Of a stretch of 10,859 nt of DNA, positions 1 through 7,311 are shown piece by piece; the stretch's first letter is position 1, and each line of letters opens with the position of its first letter. The position numbers and the translations under genes are program-made. This stretch comes from Fibrobacter sp. UBA1313 (lineage in GTDB: Bacteria > Fibrobacterota > Fibrobacteria > Fibrobacterales > Fibrobacteraceae), in assembly GCA_002307115.1 (NCBI GenBank), contig DBTP01000100.1, positions 1-10,859 of the forward strand, given 5' to 3'. The notes beneath the pieces were generated by a model. It saw only the letters and a list, made by a program, of their open reading frames with translations. It had not been told where the DNA came from and searched no databases.

Positions 1-2271
1 CGTGGAGAACCGCATTTGTCGTAAGCGGAGCGCATTGAGTACGACGGTCACGGAGCTGAAGCTCATGGCAAGAGCGGCGATCATGGGGCTCAAAAGCCAC
101 CCGGAGGAAAGGTAGAATACGCCTGCGGCAAGCGGAATTCCAAGAATATTGTAGAAGAATGCCCAGAAGAGATTCTGTCGTATGTTGCGGACGACCTGAT
201 GACTCAATTGAAAGAGTGAGAGGATGGTTCTTAGATCGTTACGCATGAGGACCACATCGGCGGATTCGAGCGCAATGTCCGAGCCGCCTCCCATGGCGAT
301 CCCTACATCGGCTCTCGCGAGAGCAGGGGCGTCGTTGATGCCATCCCCTATCATGGCGACGATTTCTCCTTGGGCTTTGCGGGTGGCAACAAAGGCTTCT
401 TTGTCCTGAGGGAGCAAGCCCGCCTGGACTTCTTCGATGCCTGCTTCTTGAGCGATGGCGCGGGCCGTTTTTTCGTTATCCCCTGTGAGGAGAATGACGC
501 GGAATCCCTTCGCTTTCATTTGCTGCACGGCTTCTTTGGCATCTGGTTTTAGCGCATCTGCGACGGCGAGGAGCCCGAGTAATTTTCCGTTTCTCGCAAT
601 GAATAGCGGTGTTTTCCCGTGGGCGGCGAGGGCTTCGGCTTCGTTTTCCGCTTCTGAGAGGCCTTCGATGGTGTTGGCTTTTAAAAATTCCCGGTTTCCC
701 ACGAGGCAGCGCTGTCCTTGAATTATCCCTTCTACGCCTTTGCCGAGTATGGCTGCGAATTGTGTGACGGGTTCCAAGGCAAGGTTTCGTTGTGTGGCGG
801 CTTCGAGTACGGCTTTCCCCAAGGGATGTTCGGATTGTTTTTCCAGCGAGGCTCCCGTGCGCAGTAAGTCCTCTTCGGTGGCGTTTCCGAGAGTGACAAT
901 ATTTGTCACAGATGGTTTCCCGGTGGTGACGGTGCCTGTTTTATCGAGGAGGATGGTTTTTACTTGATGGGCTTGTTCTAGAGCCGCTGCCGATTTGAAG
1001 AGAATGCCTTGTTCCGCGCCTTTGCCGGTGCCTACCATAATGGCTACGGGGGTGGCGAGGCCGAGTGCGCAGGGGCAAGATATGACGAGTACGGCGATGC
1101 CTGTGGTGAGCGCAAAATCAAAGGGATAACCCAGGAGGAGCCAGGTGAGGGTGGTGATAAAGGCGATGAGGAGTACCACGGGTACAAAAACACCGCTGAT
1201 TTTATCGGCGAGTCTTGAGAGGGGCGCTTTGGAGGCGGAGGCTGCTTCCATGAGGCGGATAATCTGGGCGAGGGTGGCATCATCGCCTACGCGAACAGCT
1301 TGGAAAGTGAAATAGCCGGATTGGTTCACCGTCGCGGAGAGTACGGAACTCCCGGGCGCTTTGAGGACGGGCATGCTTTCTCCGGTGAGGGCCGATTCAT
1401 CCACATAGGATTTTCCGGTGAGTACGGTGCCGTCTACGGGAATGGATTGTCCGGGCTTTACGATGACTTCATCGCCGGGGCGCACGGCTTCTATGGGGAC
1501 TTCGACTTCGGTGCCGTTCTGGAGAAGCAAGGCCTTTTTGGGGGCGAGATCCATTAGCTTGGTAATGGCGGAGGATGTTTTTCTTTTGGCACGGGCTTCT
1601 AGGTATTTGCCAAGAGTAACCAGAGTAAGTATGGTTGCCGCGGATTCAAAGAAGAGTTTATTCGCGTAAGTGATTGCTGCATTTACGGCTCCCTTTTCGT
1701 AGGCGAATCCCATGCGGTAGAGGGTGTAAATTCCATAGACGAATGCGGCGGTGGCGCCCAGGGCAACGAGGGAATCCATGGTGGGGGCGCGTTGCAAAAG
1801 TGCCCGGAAACCTCGGGAGAAAAAAGGCCTGTTCAGGAACAGAATGGGAAGGGTGAGCATCAGTTGTGTGAAAGCAGAAGAAAATCCATGCCGTGCTGTG
1901 TCAAAAATCGCAGGCAAGGGGAAGCCGATCATAGAGCCCATGGCGATGTACAAAAGCGGGATGAGAAAAATCAGAGATCCCAGGAAACGGATTTTCAGGT
2001 GCTCTGCCTCTGTGGTGGCGATATCGGTGACGGGCTTTGCCGCTGAGGATTGCGCTTTGCCGCGGACTTTGGCCCCGTAACCGGCCTTTTGAACGGAGTT
2101 TTCAATGGCTGGGATTTTTATTTGATTTTCGTCGTACTTCACGGTCATGCTGTTGGTGAGCAACTGCACATCCACGGATTGCACGCCCGGGAGTTTCTGG
2201 ACACTTTTTTCCACATGCACCACGCAGGCGGCGCAACTCATCCCGGATACATCAAAGCGATCTGTTTTCAT
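1..2271 (-). CDS. copA: Copper-translocating P1B-type ATPase (CopA), 3' end outside window
   Basis: This is an inner-membrane ATP-driven Cu(I) exporter. I translated the minus strand by hand: 757 codons stay open to the window edge. Visible in order are one N-terminal metal-binding domain with GMSCAAC (residues 10-16), actuator-domain TGE (296-298), the membrane metal site CPC (399-401), the phosphorylation motif DKTGT (Asp443), the nucleotide-domain HP (His482) and the hinge GDGINDAP (642-649). Near the end come the YN of TM7 and the MxFSS of TM8, which with CPC form the Cu(I) site of the IB-1 subclass. The last residues seen (NALRLRQ region) are where CopA proteins normally finish, so only a few codons should be missing. 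The ATG at 2271 puts the metal-binding CxxC at the usual distance from the start; there is no clear Shine-Dalgarno sequence. The neighbouring putP remnant is divergent, so copA looks monocistronic within the window. Silver export is an alternative specificity. Confidence 0.96.
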   Translation of the reverse strand, partial: MKTDRFDVSGMSCAACVVHVEKSVQKLPGVQSVDVQLLTNSMTVKYDENQIKIPAIENSVQKAGYGAKVRGKAQSSAAKPVTDIATTEAEHLKIRFLGSLIFLIPLLYIAMGSMIGFPLPAIFDTARHGFSSAFTQLMLTLPILFLNRPFFSRGFRALLQRAPTMDSLVALGATAAFVYGIYTLYRMGFAYEKGAVNAAITYANKLFFESAATILTLVTLGKYLEARAKRKTSSAITKLMDLAPKKALLLQNGTEVEVPIEAVRPGDEVIVKPGQSIPVDGTVLTGKSYVDESALTGESMPVLKAPGSSVLSATVNQSGYFTFQAVRVGDDATLAQIIRLMEAASASKAPLSRLADKISGVFVPVVLLIAFITTLTWLLLGYPFDFALTTGIAVLVISCPCALGLATPVAIMVGTGKGAEQGILFKSAAALEQAHQVKTILLDKTGTVTTGKPSVTNIVTLGNATEEDLLRTGASLEKQSEHPLGKAVLEAATQRNLALEPVTQFAAILGKGVEGIIQGQRCLVGNREFLKANTIEGLSEAENEAEALAAHGKTPLFIARNGKLLGLLAVADALKPDAKEAVQQMKAKGFRVILLTGDNEKTARAIAQEAGIEEVQAGLLPQDKEAFVATRKAQGEIVAMIGDGINDAPALARADVGIAMGGGSDIALESADVVLMRNDLRTILSLFQLSHQVVRNIRQNLFWAFFYNILGIPLAAGVFYLSSGWLLSPMIAALAMSFSSVTVVLNALRLRQMRFST

Positions 2272-2278
2272 AGGAATA

Positions 2279-2309
2279 ATTATACAAAACCATGTTAGTC
2301 TTCGCTAAC
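2279..2309 (-). promoter_or_regulatory. Putative copA promoter with adjacent dyad
   Basis: On the minus strand a perfect TATAAT lies at 2279-2284, only 7 nt before the copA ATG. If it is the -10 box, the transcript would start at or within a base or two of the start codon. About 18 nt further upstream is a weak -35 candidate (TTAGCG). An inverted repeat GTTAG/CTAAC with a 6-nt spacer (2294-2309) overlaps that -35 position and could be an operator for a copper-responsive regulator. It is not a recognisable CopY- or CueR-type operator, so the regulator is unknown. Confidence 0.4.
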
Positions 2310-2335
2310 TATTTGTTTCGATTATTTTAATCTGT

Positions 2336-2364
2336 GGGGTCGAATTCCCCGAAGCTTGCTTCGG
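2336..2364. repeat. Palindromic repeat, copy A
   Basis: GGGG-TCGAATT-CCCC is followed at once by a hairpin CCGAAG-CTTG-CTTCGG (2349-2364). A related unit recurs at 2472-2503 in the same orientation with the same order: a GGGG/CCCC palindrome around a TCGA core, then a hairpin built on AGCTT. This looks like a dispersed intergenic palindromic repeat or the remains of a small mobile element. The family is not identified. Confidence 0.5.
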
Positions 2365-2471
2365 CTTTATTGCTAATGTGACAGGATGAGTGAATATGTT
2401 CATAAGCATCACAATGTATCCGTTGCCGTTTGATGCCTTATAGGTTGCGAAGGCTGTTGTCGAGTGGTATT

Positions 2472-2503
2472 GGGGTTCGATACCCCGTAGCTTTGCTGTA
2501 GGG
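2472..2503. repeat. Palindromic repeat, copy B
   Basis: GGGG-TTCGATA-CCCC is followed by an imperfect hairpin whose arms are CCC-GTAGC and GCTGT-GGG around a TTT loop, using G-T wobble pairs. It is a diverged partner of the copy starting at 2336, with the starts 136 bp apart. The first part mimics a tRNA T-arm, but no other cloverleaf arms surround it. Confidence 0.45.
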
Positions 2504-2799
2504 TAGTTCATCGGCAGAATATTCGATTTTTTTTATGATAATTGCTTGTTTCCGGCATGGTGGATTTCTTCCGTTTTTCATTTGCCGCGTAAAGTTGTGA
2601 AAAATTTGCAGTTCTGTGGGATTTTGGGTTATGGATTCTCCTGATTTTTTCTGTTGCAGAGTGGATCGTGGACCTGAAACGTTAGGGGCTCTTGCTGAAT
2701 TTTTTCTGAGCGCGGTGTGTTCAGGGTGCACCAGAAATATTTTCCTATTCAGTGTTTTCTTTCTCTAATCTTTTATTTTTTCCCGATGGGGTTCTGTCC

Positions 2800-3075
2800 A
2801 TGACCATTTAGGCGTTGGTCGCATTTTTTCTTTATCTCGCCGTGATACTCGGCATCGGTTTTTTCTTTTCAAAGAAAACGAAGACTCTGAATTCTTATTA
2901 TCCGGGCAACCGAAGCATGAACAAGTGGGTGGTCGCGATGAGTGCCCAGGCCTCTGATATGAGCGGCGGGCTTTTGATGGGACTCTCTGGGTCTATTTAT
3001 GGGAGTGGCTTTAGGCTATCCACGTTGAGAGTAAAACTGAGAAAACCACAAGCGAATTTACAACGGCGCTCATAA
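2800..3075 (+). pseudogene. putP: Truncated putP-like sodium:solute (proline) symporter remnant
   Basis: The frame reads MTI, then a TAG stop as codon 4, then the N-terminus of a sodium/proline symporter: a first membrane helix (FFLYLAVILGIGFFFS), then SKKTKTLNSYYPGNRSM and the family hallmark SAQASDMSG...LMGLSGSIY. Full-length PutP has about 490-500 residues and some 13 helices; here recognisable sequence ends near 3011. The remaining frame (ending at the stop at 3075) is unrelated. In another frame 3013-3063 reads as a polar stretch ending ESKTEKTTSEFTTAL, vaguely like the hydrophilic C-terminus of such transporters, so an internal deletion joining the two gene ends is possible. A TTG at 2815 could restart translation after the stop, but the product would be a non-functional fragment. 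Confidence 0.82.
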
Positions 3076-3087
3076 ATTTTAAAACAG

Positions 3088-3116
3088 AAAACGGCCTGCA
3101 TGACGCAAGCCGTTTT
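3088..3116 (-). terminator. Bidirectional rho-independent terminator
   Basis: The inverted repeat AAAACGGC (3088-3095) / GCCGTTTT (3109-3116) is extended by TGC/GCA after a one-base mismatch, with the loop ATGAC. It starts 22 bp beyond the xylanase stop codon. On the minus strand the stem is followed by a T-rich run (TTTTCTGTTTT), and on the plus strand by TTTTTAAT. It therefore can end both the xylanase transcript and any transcript through the putP remnant. Confidence 0.85.
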
Positions 3117-3137
3117 TAATACAAAGTAATTGAATGG

Positions 3138-4196
3138 TTATTTCCGAACGGAGATCGCTTTCACAATGGCACCTTGCTTTATCATATACACGCCGGGCTC
3201 ACCGAATTTGGCAAAGAGGACCTCGCTGATAGAGGCTCCGTTCTGCACTTCAATCTTGCCTATAGAATTGCCTAGCATATTGAATACCTGGAAAGAACCG
3301 GAAGTGGCGACAGGCGCGATTGCGCTGGCGATTGCGGTCGTAGAGCTGGATGATTGCACGTCGTAGGAACTGGAGGACTGTGCTTCCGAGGAACTGCTAG
3401 ATAAAGTGATAGCGGAGCTACTTGACGACGTACCACCAATGTAAACCTTGGCATAGGGGAAGTCGAACTTGCCGGAGGCGGTACCACTGGTAGCGTTTCC
3501 CGCTTCGCCGAGAACTTTTGCTTCGTACATGTTGCCGAGGGTCATCCCTAGCTCTGCCCATTTTTTGAAATGAGCCGTGATGTCGATGGTTCCACAATTG
3601 CGCGCTTCTTTGCGGATGCTGAAGAATTGGGTAAAGGTGGTGGTGCCTTCGATAGAAGCGGCATCGCTGCGTACATTCGTATACACATCATATTGTGCGC
3701 CATCAATAGTGAACGTTCCCTTCTTGGAACCGTTGGAAGCGACCCAATCGCCCGGCCTATATTGGCTGCCCCAGCTGTCAACGATATAATACTCGATGAG
3801 TGGGCTTTTTGACCAACCATAAACGCCTATGTAGGAATAACCGATGTTGGACGTTTCAGAAATATTAACCTTAAAATCGGCATATATCTGGCCGAGCTGC
3901 GAATAAGTCTTGTCGCTATTGAATGAGAGGCCAGAACGGCATAGGTAGTCGGGAGCATTGCTGAAAGCGCAGGAAAGAGAACCGTCGCTATAGAAAGTCG
4001 CCGAGTTGTTTCCGCCATCGGACCAAATTTCATAACCCACGTCACCAATCGTTCCTGTCGCATTGGCGGTTTTCGTGACGCTCGTCCCCGAATGGGATGA
4101 CGTATTGCAGAAATCCTGTGCGAAAACGCTGGTGGAACATAAGCCAAAGGCGAGAACAAGCCCTACGTTGGCGATTCTTTTGAACTTTTGATACAT
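3138..4196 (-). CDS. Secreted GH11 endo-1,4-beta-xylanase with Ser linker and C-terminal sorting-type domain
   Basis: Hydrolyses internal beta-1,4 bonds of xylan outside the cell. From the ATG at 4196 the protein has 352 residues: a signal peptide with likely cleavage after SVFA (residue 26), a GH11 jelly-roll domain (about 29-254), a poly-serine linker (about 256-286) and a C-terminal beta-rich tail (about 301-352; FQVFNMLG...GVYMIKQG) like a type IX secretion or sorting signal. GH11 landmarks are YEIWSDGG, GYSYIGVYGW, PLIEYYIVDSW with the nucleophile Glu135, YDVYTNVR, TFTQFFSIR and the acid/base Glu231 in KVLGEAGN. The sequence closely resembles, from memory, the catalytic domains of F. succinogenes XynC, which has two; this protein has one. 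An in-frame ATG at 4208 gives 356 residues, but GGAG sits 6 nt before the 4196 ATG and nothing precedes the other, so I chose 4196. Monocistronic, followed by a strong terminator. Confidence 0.93.
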   Translation of the reverse strand: MYQKFKRIANVGLVLAFGLCSTSVFAQDFCNTSSHSGTSVTKTANATGTIGDVGYEIWSDGGNNSATFYSDGSLSCAFSNAPDYLCRSGLSFNSDKTYSQLGQIYADFKVNISETSNIGYSYIGVYGWSKSPLIEYYIVDSWGSQYRPGDWVASNGSKKGTFTIDGAQYDVYTNVRSDAASIEGTTTFTQFFSIRKEARNCGTIDITAHFKKWAELGMTLGNMYEAKVLGEAGNATSGTASGKFDFPYAKVYIGGTSSSSSAITLSSSSSEAQSSSSYDVQSSSSTTAIASAIAPVATSGSFQVFNMLGNSIGKIEVQNGASISEVLFAKFGEPGVYMIKQGAIVKAISVRK

Positions 4197-4214
4197 ACTA
4201 GACTCCATTTATGG

Positions 4215-4239
4215 ATTAACATACCTTAACAAGGTTAAT
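4215..4239 (-). promoter_or_regulatory. Nested inverted repeats upstream of the xylanase gene
   Basis: Just upstream of the xylanase start, ATTAAC (4215-4220) and GTTAAT (4234-4239) form an inverted repeat. Inside lies a second perfect one, ACCTT-AAC-AAGGT (4223-4235). TTAAC also occurs as a direct repeat with 10-bp spacing (4216 and 4226). The site could be an operator, or a hairpin in the mRNA leader. No confident -10/-35 pair was found. Confidence 0.35.
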
Positions 4240-4411
4240 TTATATTTGAAGAGCCTTATTTTGAGAAACGTAAACTTTTATGTGTTATAAAGCTTAACAA
4301 CATCGCGATTTGCCCTCAAAAATGGCGGTTAAATCCAATTTTAAATGGGTAGATTTTCGGTTCGCTGGAATACCCCGGCTCTTCCACTGGTTTATTTAAT
4401 TCAGGTGCCTT

Positions 4412-4434
4412 TGCAGGAGCTGAACTAAAGTGAA
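4412..4434 (+). repeat. 23-bp dispersed repeat, isolated copy
   Basis: It begins TGCAGGAGCTGAAC and ends AAAGTGAA. It differs at one base from the stretches at 8691-8713 and 9778-9800, which lie downstream of FISUMP genes on the same strand. Flanking bases here are unrelated to those copies, so the shared unit is short and separate from the FISUMP tandem duplication. Confidence 0.6.
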
Positions 4435-4530
4435 TAGTCTTCGAGGTGTCGTAATCATAAGACGATATTGCCCCTGCGGCATCCGGCACAAAGATGGCAG
4501 GAGGGACTCTCAAGCATGGTTCCGTGGGGA

Positions 4531-4550
4531 TTAGGGTGAATTTCCCCTAA
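4531..4550 (-). terminator. Weak hairpin after the glucanase gene
   Basis: TTAGGG (4531-4536) and CCCTAA (4545-4550) pair across an 8-nt loop, starting 10 bp beyond the glucanase stop. There is no T-tract after the stem on the minus strand, so termination here is only a possibility. Confidence 0.3.
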
Positions 4551-4560
4551 CGTACTCAAT

Positions 4561-6048
4561 TTACTGTTTATTCATGAAACGGAGTATCTCGGTGTTCGCG
4601 CCTTTTCCGAAGACAATTTGATAGAGTCCCGGTGCCCAGCGGTCCACATTGAACCGTGCTTCATCATGTGTCTGTGCGCTGGCGACCAACTTTCCTTTGA
4701 GATTGAATACACGGATGGAAACAGCCCCTTCCCGGAACCGATTTCCCGGAACCACGCGAAGAACATTCCCCTCCAATCGGGCGAGGGAGGGTTCATGCGG
4801 GGATTTTTTCAGCGCAAGTTTCGTGGGTTCGGGCAGTTCGGAATCATTCGTTACAATGCGCCAGTTCTGGTTCCAGACCCAGGAATCGGACCAGTCCTGG
4901 ATCACCCGGTCTCCGGTGTTGCGCAGATACAGGCTACTGTTCACCATTTTGATGCGCACTACAGTACCGGAGAATCCGCTCTGGGGTTCCAGTACCGCTT
5001 TCTGGTGATCCTTTCCGTTCCAGCCCCAGATCCCGACGGCGGCTCCGGCTTCGGTGGATTCGTTCGACATCTCCAGCACTTTTTTGCCAAAGTTGATGCG
5101 GTAGGTTGTTCCGCTCATGCGCTGGAGGGTGACGTACGCCGTGCTGTCTGTACAGTCGCCGAGTACAATAGTGTTTCCAGAGGGAATCATACACTTCCCT
5201 TGGGCTACGGAAAGGATGCGGACTGAATCAGGCAAGGATGCCTTCTTTTTCCAGACACGGACCCATTCCGCTTCGAAATAGGCAGGGTTGTTTTCTGTCA
5301 CCTCAATGTTGTCCCCGGCCCAGCCACCGATGGCCAGATTGACAATGATGTACATGGCACTGGCCTGGCTGATTTCTGTGGGTCGGGAATAGCTCGCCAC
5401 ACGCTTGTCGTCAAAGTAAAAGTTCATGGAAGAGGCATCCCATTCAAATCCATAATTGTGGAAGCTCTGGGACTTGTCCGCCCCTGTGTGTGTCCCGCCA
5501 AAGGAGGCCTCATGATCCCAGGCGGCGCCATGGTCCGTGTACCAGTCCGGATCTGTGTAGTGCATGTAATAATGATGTATCGTTCGTTCTTTTGGAATTT
5601 CCAGAATGTCAATTTCCGGGGGCCAGCCGTCTTGTAGCATCCAGAAGGCAGGCCAGGTCCCCAGTTGGGAGGGTGCCTTGAAACGCCCCTCGATGTAGCC
5701 GTACTGGATGTTGAATTTTCCCCGAGTGTCAATGGCGCCGGAGGTGTAGTCCAGGGAATAGGTTTTGCCGCCGCTTGTGGTGGTAGCTGGAGCGTCGGGG
5801 TCGCGCGAATCCTCCCCTTTGATGCGGAGGAGACCGTCTTCCACCAGAACATTTTCTGCAACGCAGTAGGCGCGGTGATTGTGCGTGTGCCCCCAGTTAT
5901 AGGTCGGGTTCCATTTTGTGGTATCCAGGGAGGAACCTTCGAATTCATCCTCAAAGACCCGATTCCACCCTTCCAGTGAGGCGGGAGGCTCTGCGCCGAT
6001 ATAAGCAAAAAACACCGCTGTCAGAGCGGCAAAATGCCGGTATGTCAT
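4561..6048 (-). CDS. Secreted GH16 beta-glucanase (laminarinase-like) with ricin-like module and sorting tail
   Basis: A 495-residue exported glycoside hydrolase. Layout: signal peptide (about 1-19, AYIGA then EPPAS), GH16 catalytic domain (about 25-268), a beta-trefoil-like carbohydrate-binding module (about 275-398; cysteines in GKCMI and LGDCT, repeats such as WGWNGKDHQK and WVWNQNWRIV) and a C-terminal tail (about 425-495; SIRVFNLKGKLV...APGLYQIVFGKG) like type A type IX sorting domains. The catalytic motif is EIDILE, residues 145-150, with nucleophile Glu145 and acid/base Glu150. The extra residue of the beta-bulge (ExDxxE) is typical of laminarinases and related GH16 enzymes, unlike bacterial lichenases (ExDxE). 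The substrate is probably a beta-1,3- or mixed-linkage glucan; the sequence cannot decide. The start is chosen for its signal peptide; GGGG lies 5 nt upstream as a weak ribosome-binding site. The gene faces the same way as the xylanase but is 350 bp away, so not clearly co-transcribed. Confidence 0.93.
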   Translation of the reverse strand: MTYRHFAALTAVFFAYIGAEPPASLEGWNRVFEDEFEGSSLDTTKWNPTYNWGHTHNHRAYCVAENVLVEDGLLRIKGEDSRDPDAPATTTSGGKTYSLDYTSGAIDTRGKFNIQYGYIEGRFKAPSQLGTWPAFWMLQDGWPPEIDILEIPKERTIHHYYMHYTDPDWYTDHGAAWDHEASFGGTHTGADKSQSFHNYGFEWDASSMNFYFDDKRVASYSRPTEISQASAMYIIVNLAIGGWAGDNIEVTENNPAYFEAEWVRVWKKKASLPDSVRILSVAQGKCMIPSGNTIVLGDCTDSTAYVTLQRMSGTTYRINFGKKVLEMSNESTEAGAAVGIWGWNGKDHQKAVLEPQSGFSGTVVRIKMVNSSLYLRNTGDRVIQDWSDSWVWNQNWRIVTNDSELPEPTKLALKKSPHEPSLARLEGNVLRVVPGNRFREGAVSIRVFNLKGKLVASAQTHDEARFNVDRWAPGLYQIVFGKGANTEILRFMNKQ

Positions 6049-6158
6049 GAATGCCCCAAACTTGAAGAAACAAACCCTGAGGAAAAATAAGCTTCAGCCC
6101 TCTGGAATGGGGCGTAAAGAATGTAAAAAAACGGAAGTTGGAAAACTACCTCGTTGTT

Positions 6159-6345
6159 CTACTGAACGCACCGCACGGAATACCAGTTGTCGTAGCTTCC
6201 CAGATTGATAGAATTCTCCGGCAAAGCCAAGGGCATTGACGTCAGGGGTGGACCCCTCGTTTGCGGTGACCATATTCCGGCGGGTATAATTCAGATTTTT
6301 GCTCAAAACAGCCATACACACAATCCACAACTTTTGTATGCGCAA
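6159..6345 (-). pseudogene. Decayed FISUMP-domain gene remnant
   Basis: On the minus strand, segments in different frames line up with the FISUMP domain of the downstream lipoproteins. A stretch near 6275-6325 resembles the DNA for YKxVVIG...WMAENLNY and still reads KNLNYT. DVNALGF near 6220-6240 corresponds to GTDAYGF. After a frameshift, NLGSYDNWYSVRCVQ and a TAG stop (6159-6161) match the family ending FSVRCLKD. Most of the domain between these parts is deleted and no lipoprotein signal remains. It lies on the opposite strand from the intact array about 1.5 kb away, so it is an independent decayed member. It could instead be a very diverged short relative, but the frame change argues for decay. 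Confidence 0.58.
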
Positions 6346-6376
6346 TTCGACTGGTGGTATGACTGATAGGGGTATT

Positions 6377-6997
6377 TTATAACGCGAAAATTTCGGCTTC
6401 GCTGAGACCGGAAATACGTACGATTATTTCTGTAGGAATACCTTCAGCAAGCATTGCCTTCGCCATTGCACGCGCTTTGTGAAGTTCGCCTTCTGTTTTC
6501 CCCTGGCTTAAACCATCATTTAATCCCTCGGTGTATTCAGCGTCGGCGATGGTCTCGTAACCGTAGGCTTCTTTGGTTGAGATGAGGTCCATAAAGTGCT
6601 CCTTATCTTCCTTTTTAAGGGAACTTTTCAAATATACCATAATTTCTTCAACGAGAGTCGTGTTGTTTCCTTTGTTCGCTTCGAGGAACGCGCGCAAGGC
6701 GGGTACAAAATGAGCTTCCAGTGCGGTGCCGTCAAATGCGTATTTCATGGCTACAATCGCAATGGCTGTCTGCGGATCAAAAGACGTCAGTTCCTCGGCG
6801 TCAAAGGAACTACCGACATTGATAAACTCACAAATGAATGGGAGTCCGATTTTGTGAAAATAGGCAGGATAATCGGGGAACATGGCTTTTTCAAAAGATT
6901 TCCAGGATGAGGTTCCGTTGTAGATAATGATTGCTACGGTGGGGATGTTTTGCATTTTGCGGAACATCAACTTATACAATCTTTTTCTACGATGCAT
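6377..6997 (-). CDS. C-terminal open reading frame of the interrupted Rpn gene
   Basis: This 206-residue frame is the largest intact part of the broken Rpn gene and may be annotated as a gene on its own. It opens with an ATG (6997) inside the hairpin element; a second ATG at 6967 (MFRKMQNIP) lies just outside it. Visible are NIPTVAIIIYNG near the start, FEKAMFPDYPAYF, and a C-terminal helical region with repeated EG/KTEG and the family ending GLSEAEIF. It lacks the nuclease core, which is in the separate upstream frame, so it should not be an active nuclease alone. Confidence 0.5.
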   Translation of the reverse strand: MHRRKRLYKLMFRKMQNIPTVAIIIYNGTSSWKSFEKAMFPDYPAYFHKIGLPFICEFINVGSSFDAEELTSFDPQTAIAIVAMKYAFDGTALEAHFVPALRAFLEANKGNNTTLVEEIMVYLKSSLKKEDKEHFMDLISTKEAYGYETIADAEYTEGLNDGLSQGKTEGELHKARAMAKAMLAEGIPTEIIVRISGLSEAEIFAL

Positions 6998-7091
6998 TAA
7001 CGCAAGTAAACTTGCGATGCAGCGTGAAAACGATATCCTTCGGCGATCACTCGGCGGAGCCGAGTTCCTGCGCTGAAGCGCAGAGCCTCAG
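6993..7091 (-). repeat. Three-hairpin insertion element, copy 1
   Basis: Hairpin 1: TGCAT-taa-CGCAAGT-aa-ACTTGCG-ATGCA (6993-7021). Hairpin 2: ACTCGGC-gga-GCCGAGT (7049-7065). Hairpin 3: CTGCGCT-ga-AGCGCAG (7068-7083), followed by AGCCTCAG. Stem changes relative to the copy at 7312-7409 are compensated on the other arm. The element splits the Rpn gene after QQLVRYCT. Exact ends are uncertain by a few bases and I see no clear target-site duplication. The minus strand is given because that is the transcribed strand of the host gene. Confidence 0.75.
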
Positions 7092-7311
7092 TACAATATC
7101 GAACCAGCTGCTGGATTACGTTTTTGTCGGGGCTGGATTTATGCTCTTCGATGATGCCTACCAGAAGTTCCGCATTTTTTGATTGCTCGCTGGCAATAGA
7201 GTCTTCGCGGATACTGACGGTGAATGCTAAATCGGCAGCTCCTGTTTCCCCGGATTCTGCATAGGCTGCTGGGATCTCCTGCAAGGTGTCCAGATTGGTC
7301 TTTTGCTCTGA

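Larger units (their letters stand above)
2310..2799. other. Intergenic stretch without a supported gene
   Basis: Apart from the two palindromic repeats, I see nothing coding here. Short open frames exist on the minus strand (2305-2511 and 2438-2731) but they run through the repeats, have no ribosome-binding site and resemble no family. The right part (about 2520-2799) is T-rich on the plus strand and probably contains the old promoter of the putP remnant. A GGGG 8 nt before the ATG at 2800 is the only ribosome-binding-site candidate there. Confidence 0.5.
4240..4560. other. Intergenic stretch with no convincing gene
   Basis: This separates the xylanase start from the glucanase stop. A minus-strand open frame at 4316-4513 gives 65 residues from a TTG (motifs SSYDYDTSK, PVEEPGYSSEPK). 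It has no ribosome-binding site and matches nothing I recognise; it could be the tail of a lost gene, since the frame stays open upstream of the TTG to a stop near 4550. A 23-bp motif shared with the tails of the FISUMP units lies at 4412-4434. Confidence 0.4.

Noticed and set aside
2471..2487. tRNA-like T-arm (GGGG-TTCGATA-CCCC)
   Set aside because: No acceptor, D or anticodon arm can be found at the right distances on either side, and a related palindrome occurs nearby, so it is part of a repeat.
2438..2731. Minus-strand open frame of 97 codons between copA and the putP remnant
   Set aside because: It runs through palindromic repeat B, has no ribosome-binding site, low-complexity polar composition and no family resemblance.
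4618..5226. Plus-strand open frame of 202 codons inside the GH16 gene
   Set aside because: It is antisense to a well-supported hydrolase with a catalytic motif and signal peptide, and has no recognisable domain.
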